From Caenimonas aquaedulcis (GTDB lineage: Bacteria > Pseudomonadota > Gammaproteobacteria > Burkholderiales > Burkholderiaceae_C), in assembly GCF_015831345.1 (NCBI RefSeq), contig NZ_JADWYS010000001.1, forward strand, positions 3,562,618-3,626,617: a stretch of DNA of 64,000 nt, written 5' to 3'. The translations under genes were made by a program, and so were the position numbers. The notes under the pieces were generated by a model. That model did no database searches. It was not told where the DNA came from and saw only the letters and a list, made by a program, of their open reading frames with translations. Shown in pieces: positions 16,726-25,630 of the stretch (within the stretch, counting starts at the first letter, position 1; each line of letters opens with the position of its first letter).

Positions 16726-17891
16726 CAGCGCAGCCCCAGGGCCCGCAGGATGACGTCGCGCTGCGTGAACCACGCGTACTTGCCGAGCGCGTCGGCATGC
16801 GCGCGCGCGGCGATGGCGCGGTACTCTCCCAGCCGGCCCAGCGCCTGCCGGATCACGCCCGCCCACTCGTAGGAGCGCGACAGGAAGCCGGTGACGCCAT
16901 GGTCGATGGCCCGCGCGTACACATGGCTGGGCGAGGCGATGCTGAGCGTGCCCACGGCGGCGGCCTCGAAGTACTTCAACTCCGACTTGCAGTCCGTGAA
17001 CGTGTTGAACTGCAGCGGCATGAGGTTGAATTCCACCGAGCCGATCAGCCGCTGCAGGTTGACGTAATCCTGGAAGGGATAGCGCTTCACGCGCGAGCCG
17101 AAGCGCTCGAGGCGCGGCCCGGCCTCGATGTAGCCCACCACCACGACGCCCAGCCGTTCGTCTTCCTCCAGCAGTTCCTCCAGCGCGGGAACCACCATCG
17201 CGAAGTCGCGGTTGTGCGAGGGCGAGCCGCTGAAGTAACCCAGGTGGATGAGCCCGTCCTGGCCGGGAGATTGCGTCGCCTTCGCCTCGAACACGCGTTC
17301 GGACAGCGCGAGCTGTTCGCGGTTCATGAAATTGGGAACGACCTCCACGGGAATGCCCGCGAAGGCGCGCATGCGCGCCGCGAGGTACTCGTTGGTGGTG
17401 ATGCCGCCGTCGCACAGCTTGAGCGCGGCGCCCATGCGGCTCAGGTAGGCGAACCAGTCGTTCCACACCTGCGGGTTGTCGGCGTCGAGGTCGAGCGTGT
17501 TGACGAGCAGGTGCACGTAGTCCGTGTCGAAGACGAAGTCGTCGACGTCGAACAGCACGCGCTTGCCGCGCCGGCGAAACGCCGCCACGAGGCGGTTCAC
17601 GCGGTGGTCGTAGCGCGTGCGGCCGATCACCAGCAATTCGGCGGCCTGCGCGATTTCCTCCAGGCGCGTCAGGTCCGCGTGGAAGAAGTAGGACGCGCCG
17701 ATGTCGCCTTCCCCGTCGTTCAGCACTTCCACCATGTTGTGCACGCGGTAGCGAAAGGTGCTGTTGTCCGCCTGCTCGTAGAAGTAGGCGACCGCACGCG
17801 GCCGGCGCGCGAGCAGCCGCATGCGTTCCTGCAGTGGGAGGTGCCAGGGGTCCTCGTGCGGGACGGCCGGCACCGTGGACAGCGAGAACAT
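16725..17891 (-). CDS. GT4-like glycosyltransferase
   Basis: 388 residues with a GT-B outline. The N-terminal half contains AVAYFYEQADNSTFRYRVHN and RVLFDVDDFVFDTDYV. The donor half contains LIHLGYFSGSPSHNRDF, VVVGYIEAG, FNLMPLQFN and SELKYFEAAAVGT. The DVDDFVFD stretch is shared with glycosyltransferases of rhamnan and S-layer glycan clusters. It has 4 bp overlaps at both ends with flanking transferases, so translation of the operon is coupled. Sugar specificity is unknown. Confidence 0.85.
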   Translation of the reverse strand: MFSLSTVPAVPHEDPWHLPLQERMRLLARRPRAVAYFYEQADNSTFRYRVHNMVEVLNDGEGDIGASYFFHADLTRLEEIAQAAELLVIGRTRYDHRVNRLVAAFRRRGKRVLFDVDDFVFDTDYVHLLVNTLDLDADNPQVWNDWFAYLSRMGAALKLCDGGITTNEYLAARMRAFAGIPVEVVPNFMNREQLALSERVFEAKATQSPGQDGLIHLGYFSGSPSHNRDFAMVVPALEELLEEDERLGVVVVGYIEAGPRLERFGSRVKRYPFQDYVNLQRLIGSVEFNLMPLQFNTFTDCKSELKYFEAAAVGTLSIASPSHVYARAIDHGVTGFLSRSYEWAGVIRQALGRLGEYRAIAARAHADALGKYAWFTQRDVILRALGLR

Positions 17892-19216
17892 CAGCCGGGC
17901 GTCCCGAAGCGGTCGACCACCTGCGCCAGCGCCGCGTGCCAGTCGGCCTGCATCCGGCGGTCGCGGAAATTCGCGGTGCGCTGCGGCTCGTCGCACGCGA
18001 GCGCGACGCCTTGCGCAAGCGTCCCGAGCATCGGCTCCAGGTCCGTGTCGCCGCACAGGATGTTGCGGCAGTAGCCGCCCAGGTCCTGCTTGTTGCCGAA
18101 GCGGTTGGTGACGACCACGGCCCCGCTCGCGCTCAGGTCGAAGGGCGGGTAGCTCGGGTGCGGCGTGTACATCAGGCACAGGGCGAGATCCACCGTGCTT
18201 GCGAATTCGGCGTATTCGGCCCAGCTCAGGTTTTCCAGCCGCCGGGGCGAATAGCGGCCCGCGTCGAGGCGGATCTTCGGAATGTCCTTGCCCACGAAGA
18301 CGATGTCCCACTCGTCCAGCTTCACCACGCCTCGCGCGATCGCGGCCTCCAGCACTTCGAGGCCGAAGTAGAAGAGGTTGCGCACGTTGTGCGGCCGCGC
18401 GTAGAACATCAGCGTGCGCTTGCCCGTGCCGGCCGAATGCCGCGGCTGGAACACCTGCGGCGGGAACGCCGGCTCGAACGCGAGGCCGTGGTGTGCGACG
18501 TTGTCCAGGCCGCTCGCGACCAGGTGGTCGAACAACAGGCGCGTGTTGATCGCGAAGCGCAGCTGCGGGTCCTTCAGCACGCGCGAGCAGCGCAGGTGCT
18601 CGTCGCCGTGGGGATAGAACATGCGCTCGTCCTCCTGCAGCAGGTAGACGATGTCCGCGGCGGGCACGCTGCCCATCGTCGCGGCGGTGGTCCACCACGA
18701 GGTGGTAAGGAACAGCTCGCCTTCGTGCGTGTCCAGCTGGTGGCGTTCGTCGTGAAACGGGGCGAATGCGAATTCGACTTCGTGGCTCATCTCGATGCCG
18801 TAGGTCGCGAGAACGCCGGCCAGCCCAGAGGGTTGCGCGCGTTCCGTGCGCGTGACGATGCGCAGTGTCGCGCCGCGCCGCTGGGCGATCAGGCAGCCCA
18901 GGATCACGGCGGTGCCGACGCCGCCGTACAGGCTGCCCTTGTTGATGCTGTCGGTGACGATGCTCACGCGCGGCAGCGCGGGGCGGGGCGACGTGAACAG
19001 GCGCAACGCCGTGCATTGCTGCGCCTGCTTGGCCGCGAGCTCCGCCGCGCTGACCCAGCCGATATCGGCCAGCGACAACGGGGTCTCCTGGCCCGGCGGC
19101 TGCACGCCGAAGAGGGCGCGGCCGCGGCGCGCCACGCGCGCCCATCCTTCGCGGATCAGCCGGCGCGTGCCGTGGCGGCGCTGGAAACGAAGGGCTCTCT
19201 CGATCAGGTTGGTCAT
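17891..19216 (-). CDS. WsaF-like GT4 glycosyltransferase (rhamnan-type)
   Basis: 441 residues. After a basic N-terminus comes the opening VSIVTDSINKGSLYGGVGT, then LFLTTSWWTTAATM, YLLQEDERMFYPHGDEHL and, in the C-terminal donor domain, LMFYARPHNVRNLFYFGLE and FDLSASGAVVVTNRFGNK. YLLQEDE with the later FYARP stretch resembles the WsaF/rhamnan-synthesis group, which makes beta-rhamnosyl links in S-layer glycans of Gram-positive bacteria. It lies 47 bp after the GT2 gene and overlaps the next one by a single base. If the assignment holds, this operon makes a rhamnose-rich polymer. The family assignment is from memory of motifs. Confidence 0.8.
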   Translation of the reverse strand: MTNLIERALRFQRRHGTRRLIREGWARVARRGRALFGVQPPGQETPLSLADIGWVSAAELAAKQAQQCTALRLFTSPRPALPRVSIVTDSINKGSLYGGVGTAVILGCLIAQRRGATLRIVTRTERAQPSGLAGVLATYGIEMSHEVEFAFAPFHDERHQLDTHEGELFLTTSWWTTAATMGSVPAADIVYLLQEDERMFYPHGDEHLRCSRVLKDPQLRFAINTRLLFDHLVASGLDNVAHHGLAFEPAFPPQVFQPRHSAGTGKRTLMFYARPHNVRNLFYFGLEVLEAAIARGVVKLDEWDIVFVGKDIPKIRLDAGRYSPRRLENLSWAEYAEFASTVDLALCLMYTPHPSYPPFDLSASGAVVVTNRFGNKQDLGGYCRNILCGDTDLEPMLGTLAQGVALACDEPQRTANFRDRRMQADWHAALAQVVDRFGTPG

Positions 19217-19263
19217 CTTCTGGCGCCTCGCACAGGTGCGGGCGGTTCTTCTGTTGGGGACGG

Positions 19264-20361
19264 TCAGCGGCGTTTCAGCGCGCCCGAGAGGCGGCGCAGC
19301 GGCGCCGTGATCTTCCAGCTCGTGCTGCCCAGCAGGTCCGCGACCTGTGCATCGCGCCGGGCGAGCTCCGCGGCCTGGGTTTCCGACTGGGCGAGCAGGC
19401 GCGACGCCTGCCAGGCCTGTTCATGCAGTGTGGCCAGCTGGTGGTCGATGGCTCCCTGTTGCCGCGCGATGGTGGCTTGCTGTTCGGCGAGCGTCGTCGA
19501 CTGACGGGCGAGGATCGTGTGCTGGTCGGCCGTCACGCGCTGCAGGTCGGCCACGGCGGCTTGCGCGGCGGCCAGCGTGCGCTGCAGGTCGTCTGCGGCC
19601 CAGGCGCGCTCCATGAGGCGTCCGCGCTGCTCCTTCGTCCAATAACCCTGCCACTTGTCGAAGATCGTCGCGGCGGCCGCGCTTTGCGGACCCGAATCCG
19701 CATGCACGCCCGAGCTGTCGTGGACGCGATAGAACGCGCTCACGCCCGGCAGGTGCACGAAGGTCGAGCGGCGCGCGAGCTGCAGCCAGAAATCCCAGTC
19801 CTCGTAGTGATCGACCTGCTCGTCGAAGCGGGCACTTGCCGGCCCCTGGCACAGGGCGCGTTCGAACAGGACGGCATGGATCGGCGTGATGTTGCCTGCC
19901 AGTTGCCGCACGCCGTCGAAGGGCAGGTCCATGGCCTGCCCCATCGGCTCGCCCGCGGCGTTGACCAGCGCCACGCCCGTGTAGGCCACGCGCGCTTTCG
20001 GCTGCTTGCGCAGCACGTCCGCCAGGCGCGCGATGTGGCCCGGCATGAGCCAGTCGTCATCGTCCAGGAAGAGAAGGTAGTCGCCGCGCGCATGGTCCAG
20101 AGCCCGGTTGGCGGCGGCGCTGCGCTGGAGCGGCGCGTCGGCCGGGACGAGGCGCAAGTCGAACGGGCCGCAACGCGCCGGCAGTTCGCGATGGCCCGGG
20201 CGCGCCGCGACGACGACGACTTCGATGCGGGGCCAGGTCTGCAGGGCGATGGACGCCAGGGCTTCGTCCAGCATCGGCCGGTCGATGCTGCGCACCAGGA
20301 CCGACACGAGCGGGCTCTCGGATGCGGAAGCGGGCGCGGCGGTGGGGGAAGCGGATTCCAC
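19264..20361 (-). CDS. GT2 glycosyltransferase with C-terminal coiled coil
   Basis: 365 residues. The GT-A domain (about 17-230) has VSVLVRSIDRPMLDEAL, NRALDHARGDYLLFLDDDDWL and the acceptor-side HYEDWDFWLQLARR. From about 255 to 340 there is a Gln/Ala coiled coil (QRVTADQHTILARQ and similar) and the protein ends in STSWKITAPLRRLSGAL. Domain order and tail repeat the first half of the 858-residue transferase at 11985, so the two probably share an ancestor or partner. First gene of the minus-strand transferase operon; it diverges from wzt across 95 bp. Confidence 0.9.
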   Translation of the reverse strand: MESASPTAAPASASESPLVSVLVRSIDRPMLDEALASIALQTWPRIEVVVVAARPGHRELPARCGPFDLRLVPADAPLQRSAAANRALDHARGDYLLFLDDDDWLMPGHIARLADVLRKQPKARVAYTGVALVNAAGEPMGQAMDLPFDGVRQLAGNITPIHAVLFERALCQGPASARFDEQVDHYEDWDFWLQLARRSTFVHLPGVSAFYRVHDSSGVHADSGPQSAAAATIFDKWQGYWTKEQRGRLMERAWAADDLQRTLAAAQAAVADLQRVTADQHTILARQSTTLAEQQATIARQQGAIDHQLATLHEQAWQASRLLAQSETQAAELARRDAQVADLLGSTSWKITAPLRRLSGALKRR

Positions 20362-20456
20362 GGAGTTGGGGGACCTCGGACGGCGCTTCGCCTGGCGGGC
20401 GAAGCAAAGCCGTCATGATAGCGGGCACCCGTTCCGCTAGACTCGCCGCTCCACCC

Positions 20457-21767
20457 ATGAATGCCCCCTCCACAGTGACCGCGCCGCCGGCCATCGACGC
20501 CCGTGGCCTGGGCAAGGCCTACCGCCCCCGTTCCTCGTCCATGCAGCGCCTGCGGGCGGCGCTCTGGGGCCGCGAATCGTCGGGCGAGCCCTTCTGGGCG
20601 CTGCGCGACGTGTCGCTGCAGGTCGCCCGCGGCGAGTCGCTGGGCGTGGTCGGGGCCAACGGCGCGGGCAAGTCCACCCTGCTGCAACTGCTGTGCGGCA
20701 CGCTCACACCCACCACCGGCTCGGTGAGCGTCGATGGACGCATCGCCGCGCTGCTGGAACTCGGCGCGGGCTTCAATGCCGACTTCTCCGGGCGCGAGAA
20801 CATCCTGCTCAACGGGCCGCTGATGGGGCTGAACCGGCAGCAGCTGCAGGACCGGATGGAGTCGATCATCGAGTTCTCCGGCATCGGGCACTTCATCGAC
20901 CAGCCGGTCAAGACCTATTCGAGCGGCATGTTCGTGCGGCTCGCCTTTTCCCTTGCGACCAGCGTGGAGCCGGACATCCTGGTGGTGGACGAGGCCCTCT
21001 CCGTGGGCGACGGCGGCTTCGCGCGCAAGTCCTTCGACCGCATCCTCGCCATGAAGGAGCGCGGCACGACCATCCTGTTCTGCTCGCATGCGCTCTACCA
21101 GGTCGAGGCCTTCTGCGATCGCGTGATGTGGCTGGACCAGGGCCGGATGATGGCCGTGGGCGAGCCCCATGCGGTGATCCGCGACTACACGCTCTTCCTC
21201 GCGGGCCCCTCGGGCGCGGGTGCGCAGGCCTCGACCGGTTCCGGCGCCGCCATCCCGGTGGAGCCGCCGCCCGCGGCCGACACCCAGGCCGAAGCCGCGC
21301 CGGAAGCCACCGCGACGCCCGGCCATGCGCGGATCACGCGCGTGATCGCGTCGCTCGACGGCGTCGAAGGCAGGCACCTGCACATGACCGGCGGCCGGGG
21401 CAGGCTGCGCGTGAGCATCGAGTTCGATTCGGATCCCGCGCTTCCGCCGCCGACCGCCGGCATGACCTTCGAGCTGGCCAACACGATGATCCTCAGCAGC
21501 GTGGTGTCGCGCACCGACGGTGTCGTGCTAGACCGGGATGCGCAGGGCCGCGGCACCGCCGCCATCGAATTCGACGCGCCGCCGCTGCGCAAGGGCGACT
21601 ATCACATCGGTGCGTACCTGGGCAACGAGAACGCGCTGCACCTCTATACCGAGTCGCCGCGCATCGCCTTGCTCACCGTCGCGGATCCGCGGCCCGAACC
21701 CGGTCTGGTGGACCTGCCGCATCGCTGGGAGAAAACGCCCGGCCACGCGAGCGACACCTCGCGCTGA
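20457..21767 (+). CDS. wzt: Wzt-type ATPase of a polysaccharide ABC exporter
   Basis: 436 residues. The ABC domain has Walker A GANGAGKST, Q/N region ELGAGFN, signature SSGMFVRLAF and Walker B ILVVDEALSVGD, the hallmark order of TagH/Wzt ATPases. After an Ala/Pro-rich linker (about 250-280) a beta-sandwich Wzt-C domain follows (about 285-415), which in O9a-type systems reads the end of the finished chain. It powers export of an undecaprenyl-linked glycan with the Wzm permease at 24782. The start at 20457 is preceded by a possible -10 TAGACT at 20438. It converges with the PIG-L gene. wzt and wzm are separated and on opposite strands, which is uncommon. Confidence 0.92.
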   Translation: MNAPSTVTAPPAIDARGLGKAYRPRSSSMQRLRAALWGRESSGEPFWALRDVSLQVARGESLGVVGANGAGKSTLLQLLCGTLTPTTGSVSVDGRIAALLELGAGFNADFSGRENILLNGPLMGLNRQQLQDRMESIIEFSGIGHFIDQPVKTYSSGMFVRLAFSLATSVEPDILVVDEALSVGDGGFARKSFDRILAMKERGTTILFCSHALYQVEAFCDRVMWLDQGRMMAVGEPHAVIRDYTLFLAGPSGAGAQASTGSGAAIPVEPPPAADTQAEAAPEATATPGHARITRVIASLDGVEGRHLHMTGGRGRLRVSIEFDSDPALPPPTAGMTFELANTMILSSVVSRTDGVVLDRDAQGRGTAAIEFDAPPLRKGDYHIGAYLGNENALHLYTESPRIALLTVADPRPEPGLVDLPHRWEKTPGHASDTSR

Positions 21768-21789
21768 CCGGTCGCGCCGGGACTTCCCC

Positions 21790-22500
21790 TCAATCGAACC
21801 GGTTGGGCCGCGGCGGCGTGACGGCGAAAGCCTCCGCCCATTTGCGCTCGCCGGGGGGCAGGTACAGCGCCCGATACGCATTGAGGCCCATCACGGCATC
21901 CAGGTAGTTGCCATACCTGAGCGCGGTTTCGTGGCACAGCAGCGCGGCTTTCTTGGTGTCGAGCGTCTGCGTGATGTCCACCACGTGCGTGGCGGGCACG
22001 GGCGTCCAGGTTTCGTAATACAGCAGCGACTGCACCTGCGTGTGTTTCAACAGCTGCGTCGCGCTCGCCGAGATGCGCGCGTGGTCGGTGTGCGTGTCGC
22101 CGATCCACGGCAGGAACACCCAGTCGGGCTTCACCCGTTCCACGAGCGCGCCGAGCATGCCGCGGAAAGCCGGCGTGTCCTCGAAGCGGCCATCGGGCGC
22201 ATCGAAGCAGATCAATTCGTTGGCGATGCCGAGCGTGCGCACCGCGTTCTCCATCTCCGTCTTGCGCGCTTCGCTCGTGCCGGGCGGCAGCCCGCCGCCG
22301 CCGTCGCCGTCGGTGACGAGCAGCACGTGGATGTCGCAGTCGGCCGCGAGGCGCGCGAGCGTGCCGCCGCATCCCAGCGTTTCGTCGTCCGGATGCGGCG
22401 CGATCACGAGCACACGCCGCACGCGCGAAAGGTCCAGGACCTCCGGCAGGGCGTTCGCGCCGGAGGGCCCGCGCCTAAGCTGCTTGATAAATTGCCACAT
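21790..22500 (-). CDS. PIG-L/LmbE-family deacetylase
   Basis: 236 residues. The zinc motif HPDDETLGCGG (about residues 35-45) and the second zinc-binding HTDH (about 144) are intact, so it should be an active N-deacetylase on a GlcNAc-type sugar or a related amide. No signal peptide; cytoplasmic. It overlaps the upstream GT4 by 26 bp and is the last gene of the wzm operon. Next to a GNAT acyltransferase, deacetylation followed by re-acylation of an amino sugar is a reasonable inference. Confidence 0.92.
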   Translation of the reverse strand: MWQFIKQLRRGPSGANALPEVLDLSRVRRVLVIAPHPDDETLGCGGTLARLAADCDIHVLLVTDGDGGGGLPPGTSEARKTEMENAVRTLGIANELICFDAPDGRFEDTPAFRGMLGALVERVKPDWVFLPWIGDTHTDHARISASATQLLKHTQVQSLLYYETWTPVPATHVVDITQTLDTKKAALLCHETALRYGNYLDAVMGLNAYRALYLPPGERKWAEAFAVTPPRPNRFD

Positions 22501-23653
22501 AGCGTTGCGCCACCTCCACGGGGCCGGGCCAGCCGGATGCACGTTCGATCGCCCGCTCGGACCAGGCCCGGCGCAATGCCGGATCCGCGCACAACGCGGC
22601 CAGCGCGCCTTCCAGCGAGTCGGCATCGTTGGGCACGAGCCACGCGCCGTCGCCCATGACTTCGGGCACGCCGCCCACGGGGCTGCAGATGGCCGGCAGG
22701 CCCGCGCACAGCGCTTCCAGGTTCGCCATGCCGAAGGATTCGGTGCTCGACGCGCTCATGTAGATGTCGGCCGCATGGTAGTACGGGGCCACGTCCTGCG
22801 TCGACTGGATATCGAGCCGGTCGAAGCCGAGCTCGCGCGCGAGCGCGGTCAACCCGCTGCTGTCGCCGGCGCCGAGCACGAGCAGCCGCACGCGCCCATC
22901 GCGCTGCGCCGCGCAGGCGCGGACGATGCGATCGAAGCATTTGAGCGGTGCGAGCCGTCCCACTGCGAGCACGGAGATGTCCTCCTCGGCGTAGCCCAGC
23001 GCCGCGCGCGCTTCGTGCCGCTGCGCCTCGCTCGCCACTTGCAGGGGCGGACGGGGATGCGGGACGTGGTGCCAGTGCGCGGACGGCGCGGGCAGGCCGA
23101 GTTCGCGCGCGAGCTGGGCCAGCGACGCAGCCGTCGGCGCCAGCACCCATGCCGCGCGATTGGCGATCCAGCGCTCGATGCGCCGCATCCATGCCATCGT
23201 GCGCGGGCCCTGGGTCAAGCCGTCCTCGTGCGTCGCCTGGCTGTAGCTGCCGAAGCCGTGCTGCGTGAACCCCCAGCGCACGCCGCGGCCGCCGCCTGCG
23301 AGCAGGCCCCACGCGGCGCCGCAGGCGATCCAGGGGTCGTGCGCGTGTACGTGGGTGTAGCCTTGCGCGATGGCGATGCGCGCGGCTTCGGCGCCCACCT
23401 GCAGGCGTTCCTGCCAGGCATTGGCGAGGTTCTGCCGCAAGGGATGGTCCCGCAGCCCCGGCAGGCCCGCCATCCATGCGGACCGCTCCCGGCGCTTGTC
23501 GAGCAGGGTGGCGGGAAGGTCCTCCTGGCAGAAATAGCGCACGTCCACTCCGCAGGCCCGCATCGGTTCGAGCAAGGGCGCGAGGCTGCGGCCCAGGCCG
23601 TACTTTCGGTCCTCGGCGGTTTCGCGCGTGACCATGAGCACACGCGGATTCAT
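22475..23653 (-). CDS. GT4 glycosyltransferase
   Basis: 392 residues with the GT-B fold: N-terminal VLMVTRETAEDRKYGLGRSL, VHAHDPWIACGA and FTQHGFGSYSQ; C-terminal ISVLAVGRLAPLKCFDRIV, and the donor-site ESFGMANLEALCAGLPAICS with the conserved Glu. It overlaps the GNAT gene by 4 bp upstream and the PIG-L gene by 26 bp downstream. The combination GT4, PIG-L, GNAT suggests transfer of an amino sugar that is then deacetylated and N-acylated. Specificity is unknown. Confidence 0.92.
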   Translation of the reverse strand: MNPRVLMVTRETAEDRKYGLGRSLAPLLEPMRACGVDVRYFCQEDLPATLLDKRRERSAWMAGLPGLRDHPLRQNLANAWQERLQVGAEAARIAIAQGYTHVHAHDPWIACGAAWGLLAGGGRGVRWGFTQHGFGSYSQATHEDGLTQGPRTMAWMRRIERWIANRAAWVLAPTAASLAQLARELGLPAPSAHWHHVPHPRPPLQVASEAQRHEARAALGYAEEDISVLAVGRLAPLKCFDRIVRACAAQRDGRVRLLVLGAGDSSGLTALARELGFDRLDIQSTQDVAPYYHAADIYMSASSTESFGMANLEALCAGLPAICSPVGGVPEVMGDGAWLVPNDADSLEGALAALCADPALRRAWSERAIERASGWPGPVEVAQRYVAIYQAA

Positions 23654-24792
23654 CGGAAGTCGGTGTCCCCGGCCATCAACCACCAGTGGCCCCGCAATTG
23701 ATCGGGGGAGGGGCCCGCCGTCCACACGTTCGCGGGAACCGCGAGGTCCAGCCCGGTGACGCTCGCTGCGCCGTCCGAGAGCAGGCTCGCATGGCTGGTC
23801 GTCACCCACGCGCGCAGTCTGGCGGCGCCGCGCTCCTGCGCCCAGGCGCGCGCCGCGCTGACGAGCGAGCCGAAGTTGCGGCGCGGGCCGATCACGTCGA
23901 CCAGCTCCGCGAGGTGCGCGTCCACGAGGCGAAGGACGGCGATGCCCAGCGGTGTGCCCGTAAGTCCCTTGCGAACCAGCAGGCAGTCGTAGTCGACCGT
24001 GGGGTGCTGCTGGAACCTTTCCCTCACGAAGGCGGCATCGCGCACGCCGATCACGCTGCCCCGGAAGTCCTGCGCCATCGCCTTCCAGAGCCTGTCGATG
24101 GCGCCGGCGTCCTTCGCGTGGACGCTTCGCACGCGCAACATGCGCGATCCCCAGCTCGCGCCGGCGGGCCAGGCGAGCTCGCTGATCGTGTCGACCTGTT
24201 CGTACAGGCCCAGCTTCTGCGCGAGCAGCAGGTGTTTGGACGTCGGGAATCCAAAGCCGAAGAGATGCGGGCGGCCATAACCCACGCTGCGTTCGATGTA
24301 GCTGGCAGCCGCCATCAGCAGCGCGCCCGAACGGGTCATCACGCCGCGCTCGGCGGGGTGGACCATCACGTCGCAGATCTGCACGCAGGACTCGGGCTTG
24401 CCGAACAGGAGCACCGGCCGGGGCATCGCGCCGAAGAACGCGATGAGGCGGCCGTCCTTCCACGCGCCCATGCCCGGCACGGTGGTGTCGCGGTACTTCC
24501 AGGCCCACAGGCGCGGATCGATGCGATAGCCGAAGGCGGATTCGAACAGGTCGAAGAAGGGCTGCTCGTTGTCCCGGTGCAGCCAGCCGGGCCGCCAGCG
24601 CGGTGTGCGCTCCAGTGTCCAGCCGCCGGGCGCCTTGGCGGCACCGAAGCGGGCCGCGAGACTGGCGAAGGCGTCCGCGCCGAAGCGGTCGCTCGCGGCG
24701 AGTGCTTCGAGGTCGGCGGGGTCGCCGGGATGAAGCGACCGGGTGCGCTCGTCCAGCGCGGAGACGATGTCGCCGGCGCCTTCAGATTTCAT
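23650..24792 (-). CDS. GNAT-like acyltransferase of a polysaccharide cluster
   Basis: 380 residues with a weakly conserved double-GNAT appearance. In the first half, ESAFGYRIDPRLWAWKYRD, MGAWKDGRLIAFFGAMPRPV and ICDVMVHPAERG match the pattern of GNAT proteins in exopolysaccharide loci; the last contains the expected beta4 strand, and GALLMAAASYIE would form the acetyl-CoA helix. The second half is more divergent (GIAVLRLVDAHLAELVDVIG). It probably acylates an amino sugar or aminoacyl group. It overlaps wzm by 11 bp and the GT4 by 4 bp. The exact substrate cannot be predicted. Confidence 0.72.
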   Translation of the reverse strand: MKSEGAGDIVSALDERTRSLHPGDPADLEALAASDRFGADAFASLAARFGAAKAPGGWTLERTPRWRPGWLHRDNEQPFFDLFESAFGYRIDPRLWAWKYRDTTVPGMGAWKDGRLIAFFGAMPRPVLLFGKPESCVQICDVMVHPAERGVMTRSGALLMAAASYIERSVGYGRPHLFGFGFPTSKHLLLAQKLGLYEQVDTISELAWPAGASWGSRMLRVRSVHAKDAGAIDRLWKAMAQDFRGSVIGVRDAAFVRERFQQHPTVDYDCLLVRKGLTGTPLGIAVLRLVDAHLAELVDVIGPRRNFGSLVSAARAWAQERGAARLRAWVTTSHASLLSDGAASVTGLDLAVPANVWTAGPSPDQLRGHWWLMAGDTDFR

Positions 24793-25597
24793 CGGCGAAG
24801 GCGGGACGCAGCCGCTCGAAGAGCCGGTAGGCGAGAAAGGCGAACACGAGGCCGATCGCCGTGTAGGCGCCCAGCGCCTGCCAGTCCGGCGCGGTGCCGT
24901 GCAGCACGATGCGGCGCAGGCTTTCGATCGGCACCGTCAGTGGATTGAGCCAGAGGATCCGGGCGAAGAAGGGCGGCAGCGCCTGTACCGGGTAGAGCAC
25001 CGGCGATGCGAAGAGCAGCATGCTCACCGCCGGTCCGATCGCGTGCGTGATGTCCCTCAGGAACACGCCGACGCTGGAAAGCAGCCACGCCGTGCCGAGC
25101 AGGAAAGGGACCATGCTGGCGAGCACCAGCGGCGCGGCGAGGATCCAAGCCGTGAGATGAGTGCCGAACCCCACCGCGGCGCCGAGCAGGATGGCCAGCG
25201 CGAGTACCGCCTGGAACATCGCCGCGCCGACCGCGACCCAGGAGAGCACTTCCAGCGGGAAGACGACGCGCTTGACCAGGTTCGGCTGGTCCAGCACGAC
25301 GCGCGGCGCGCGTCCCAGCAGGTCGGCGAACAAATTGAAAATGAGGAGGCCGGCGAACAGCTGCAGCACGAATTCGCTGGTGGAGTCGCTTCCGCCCGGC
25401 CACCGGGCCTTGAACACGCTGCGGAACACGAAGGTATAGGCGGCGAGGATCAGCAAGGGCGAGAGCAGGCTCCAGCCGATCCCCAGGACCGAGCCCTGGT
25501 AGCGGGACATGATGTCGCGGCGCACCAGCTGCGCGACGAGGTAGCGGTGGCGTGCAAGAAAGAGCGGGTGGCCGCGGTGCAGCAGTCGGGTCAGCAT
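24782..25597 (-). CDS. wzm: Wzm-type permease of a polysaccharide ABC exporter
   Basis: 271 residues with six hydrophobic segments and the ABC-2 layout. Typical stretches are LVRRDIMSRYQGSVLGIGWSL at the N-terminal amphipathic region, FAGLLIFNLFADLLG, and ASPVLYPVQALPP before the last helices. It forms the channel that passes lipid-linked glycan across the inner membrane, with Wzt (20457) as ATPase. It lies 33 bp after the CRP-like regulator gene and may be in its transcript, followed by GNAT, GT4 and PIG-L genes with overlaps. Confidence 0.93.
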   Translation of the reverse strand: MLTRLLHRGHPLFLARHRYLVAQLVRRDIMSRYQGSVLGIGWSLLSPLLILAAYTFVFRSVFKARWPGGSDSTSEFVLQLFAGLLIFNLFADLLGRAPRVVLDQPNLVKRVVFPLEVLSWVAVGAAMFQAVLALAILLGAAVGFGTHLTAWILAAPLVLASMVPFLLGTAWLLSSVGVFLRDITHAIGPAVSMLLFASPVLYPVQALPPFFARILWLNPLTVPIESLRRIVLHGTAPDWQALGAYTAIGLVFAFLAYRLFERLRPAFADEI

Positions 25598-25630
25598 CGC
25601 GTGGATTGTGCCTTCGCCCCGCGCGCGCCC

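Noticed and set aside
16725..19145. A single 806-codon minus-strand frame covering two glycosyltransferases, suggesting a fusion.
   Set aside because: Its second part is the real 388-residue transferase, but the first part is an out-of-frame shadow of the neighbouring 441-residue enzyme. The two genes meet at an ATGA-type overlap.
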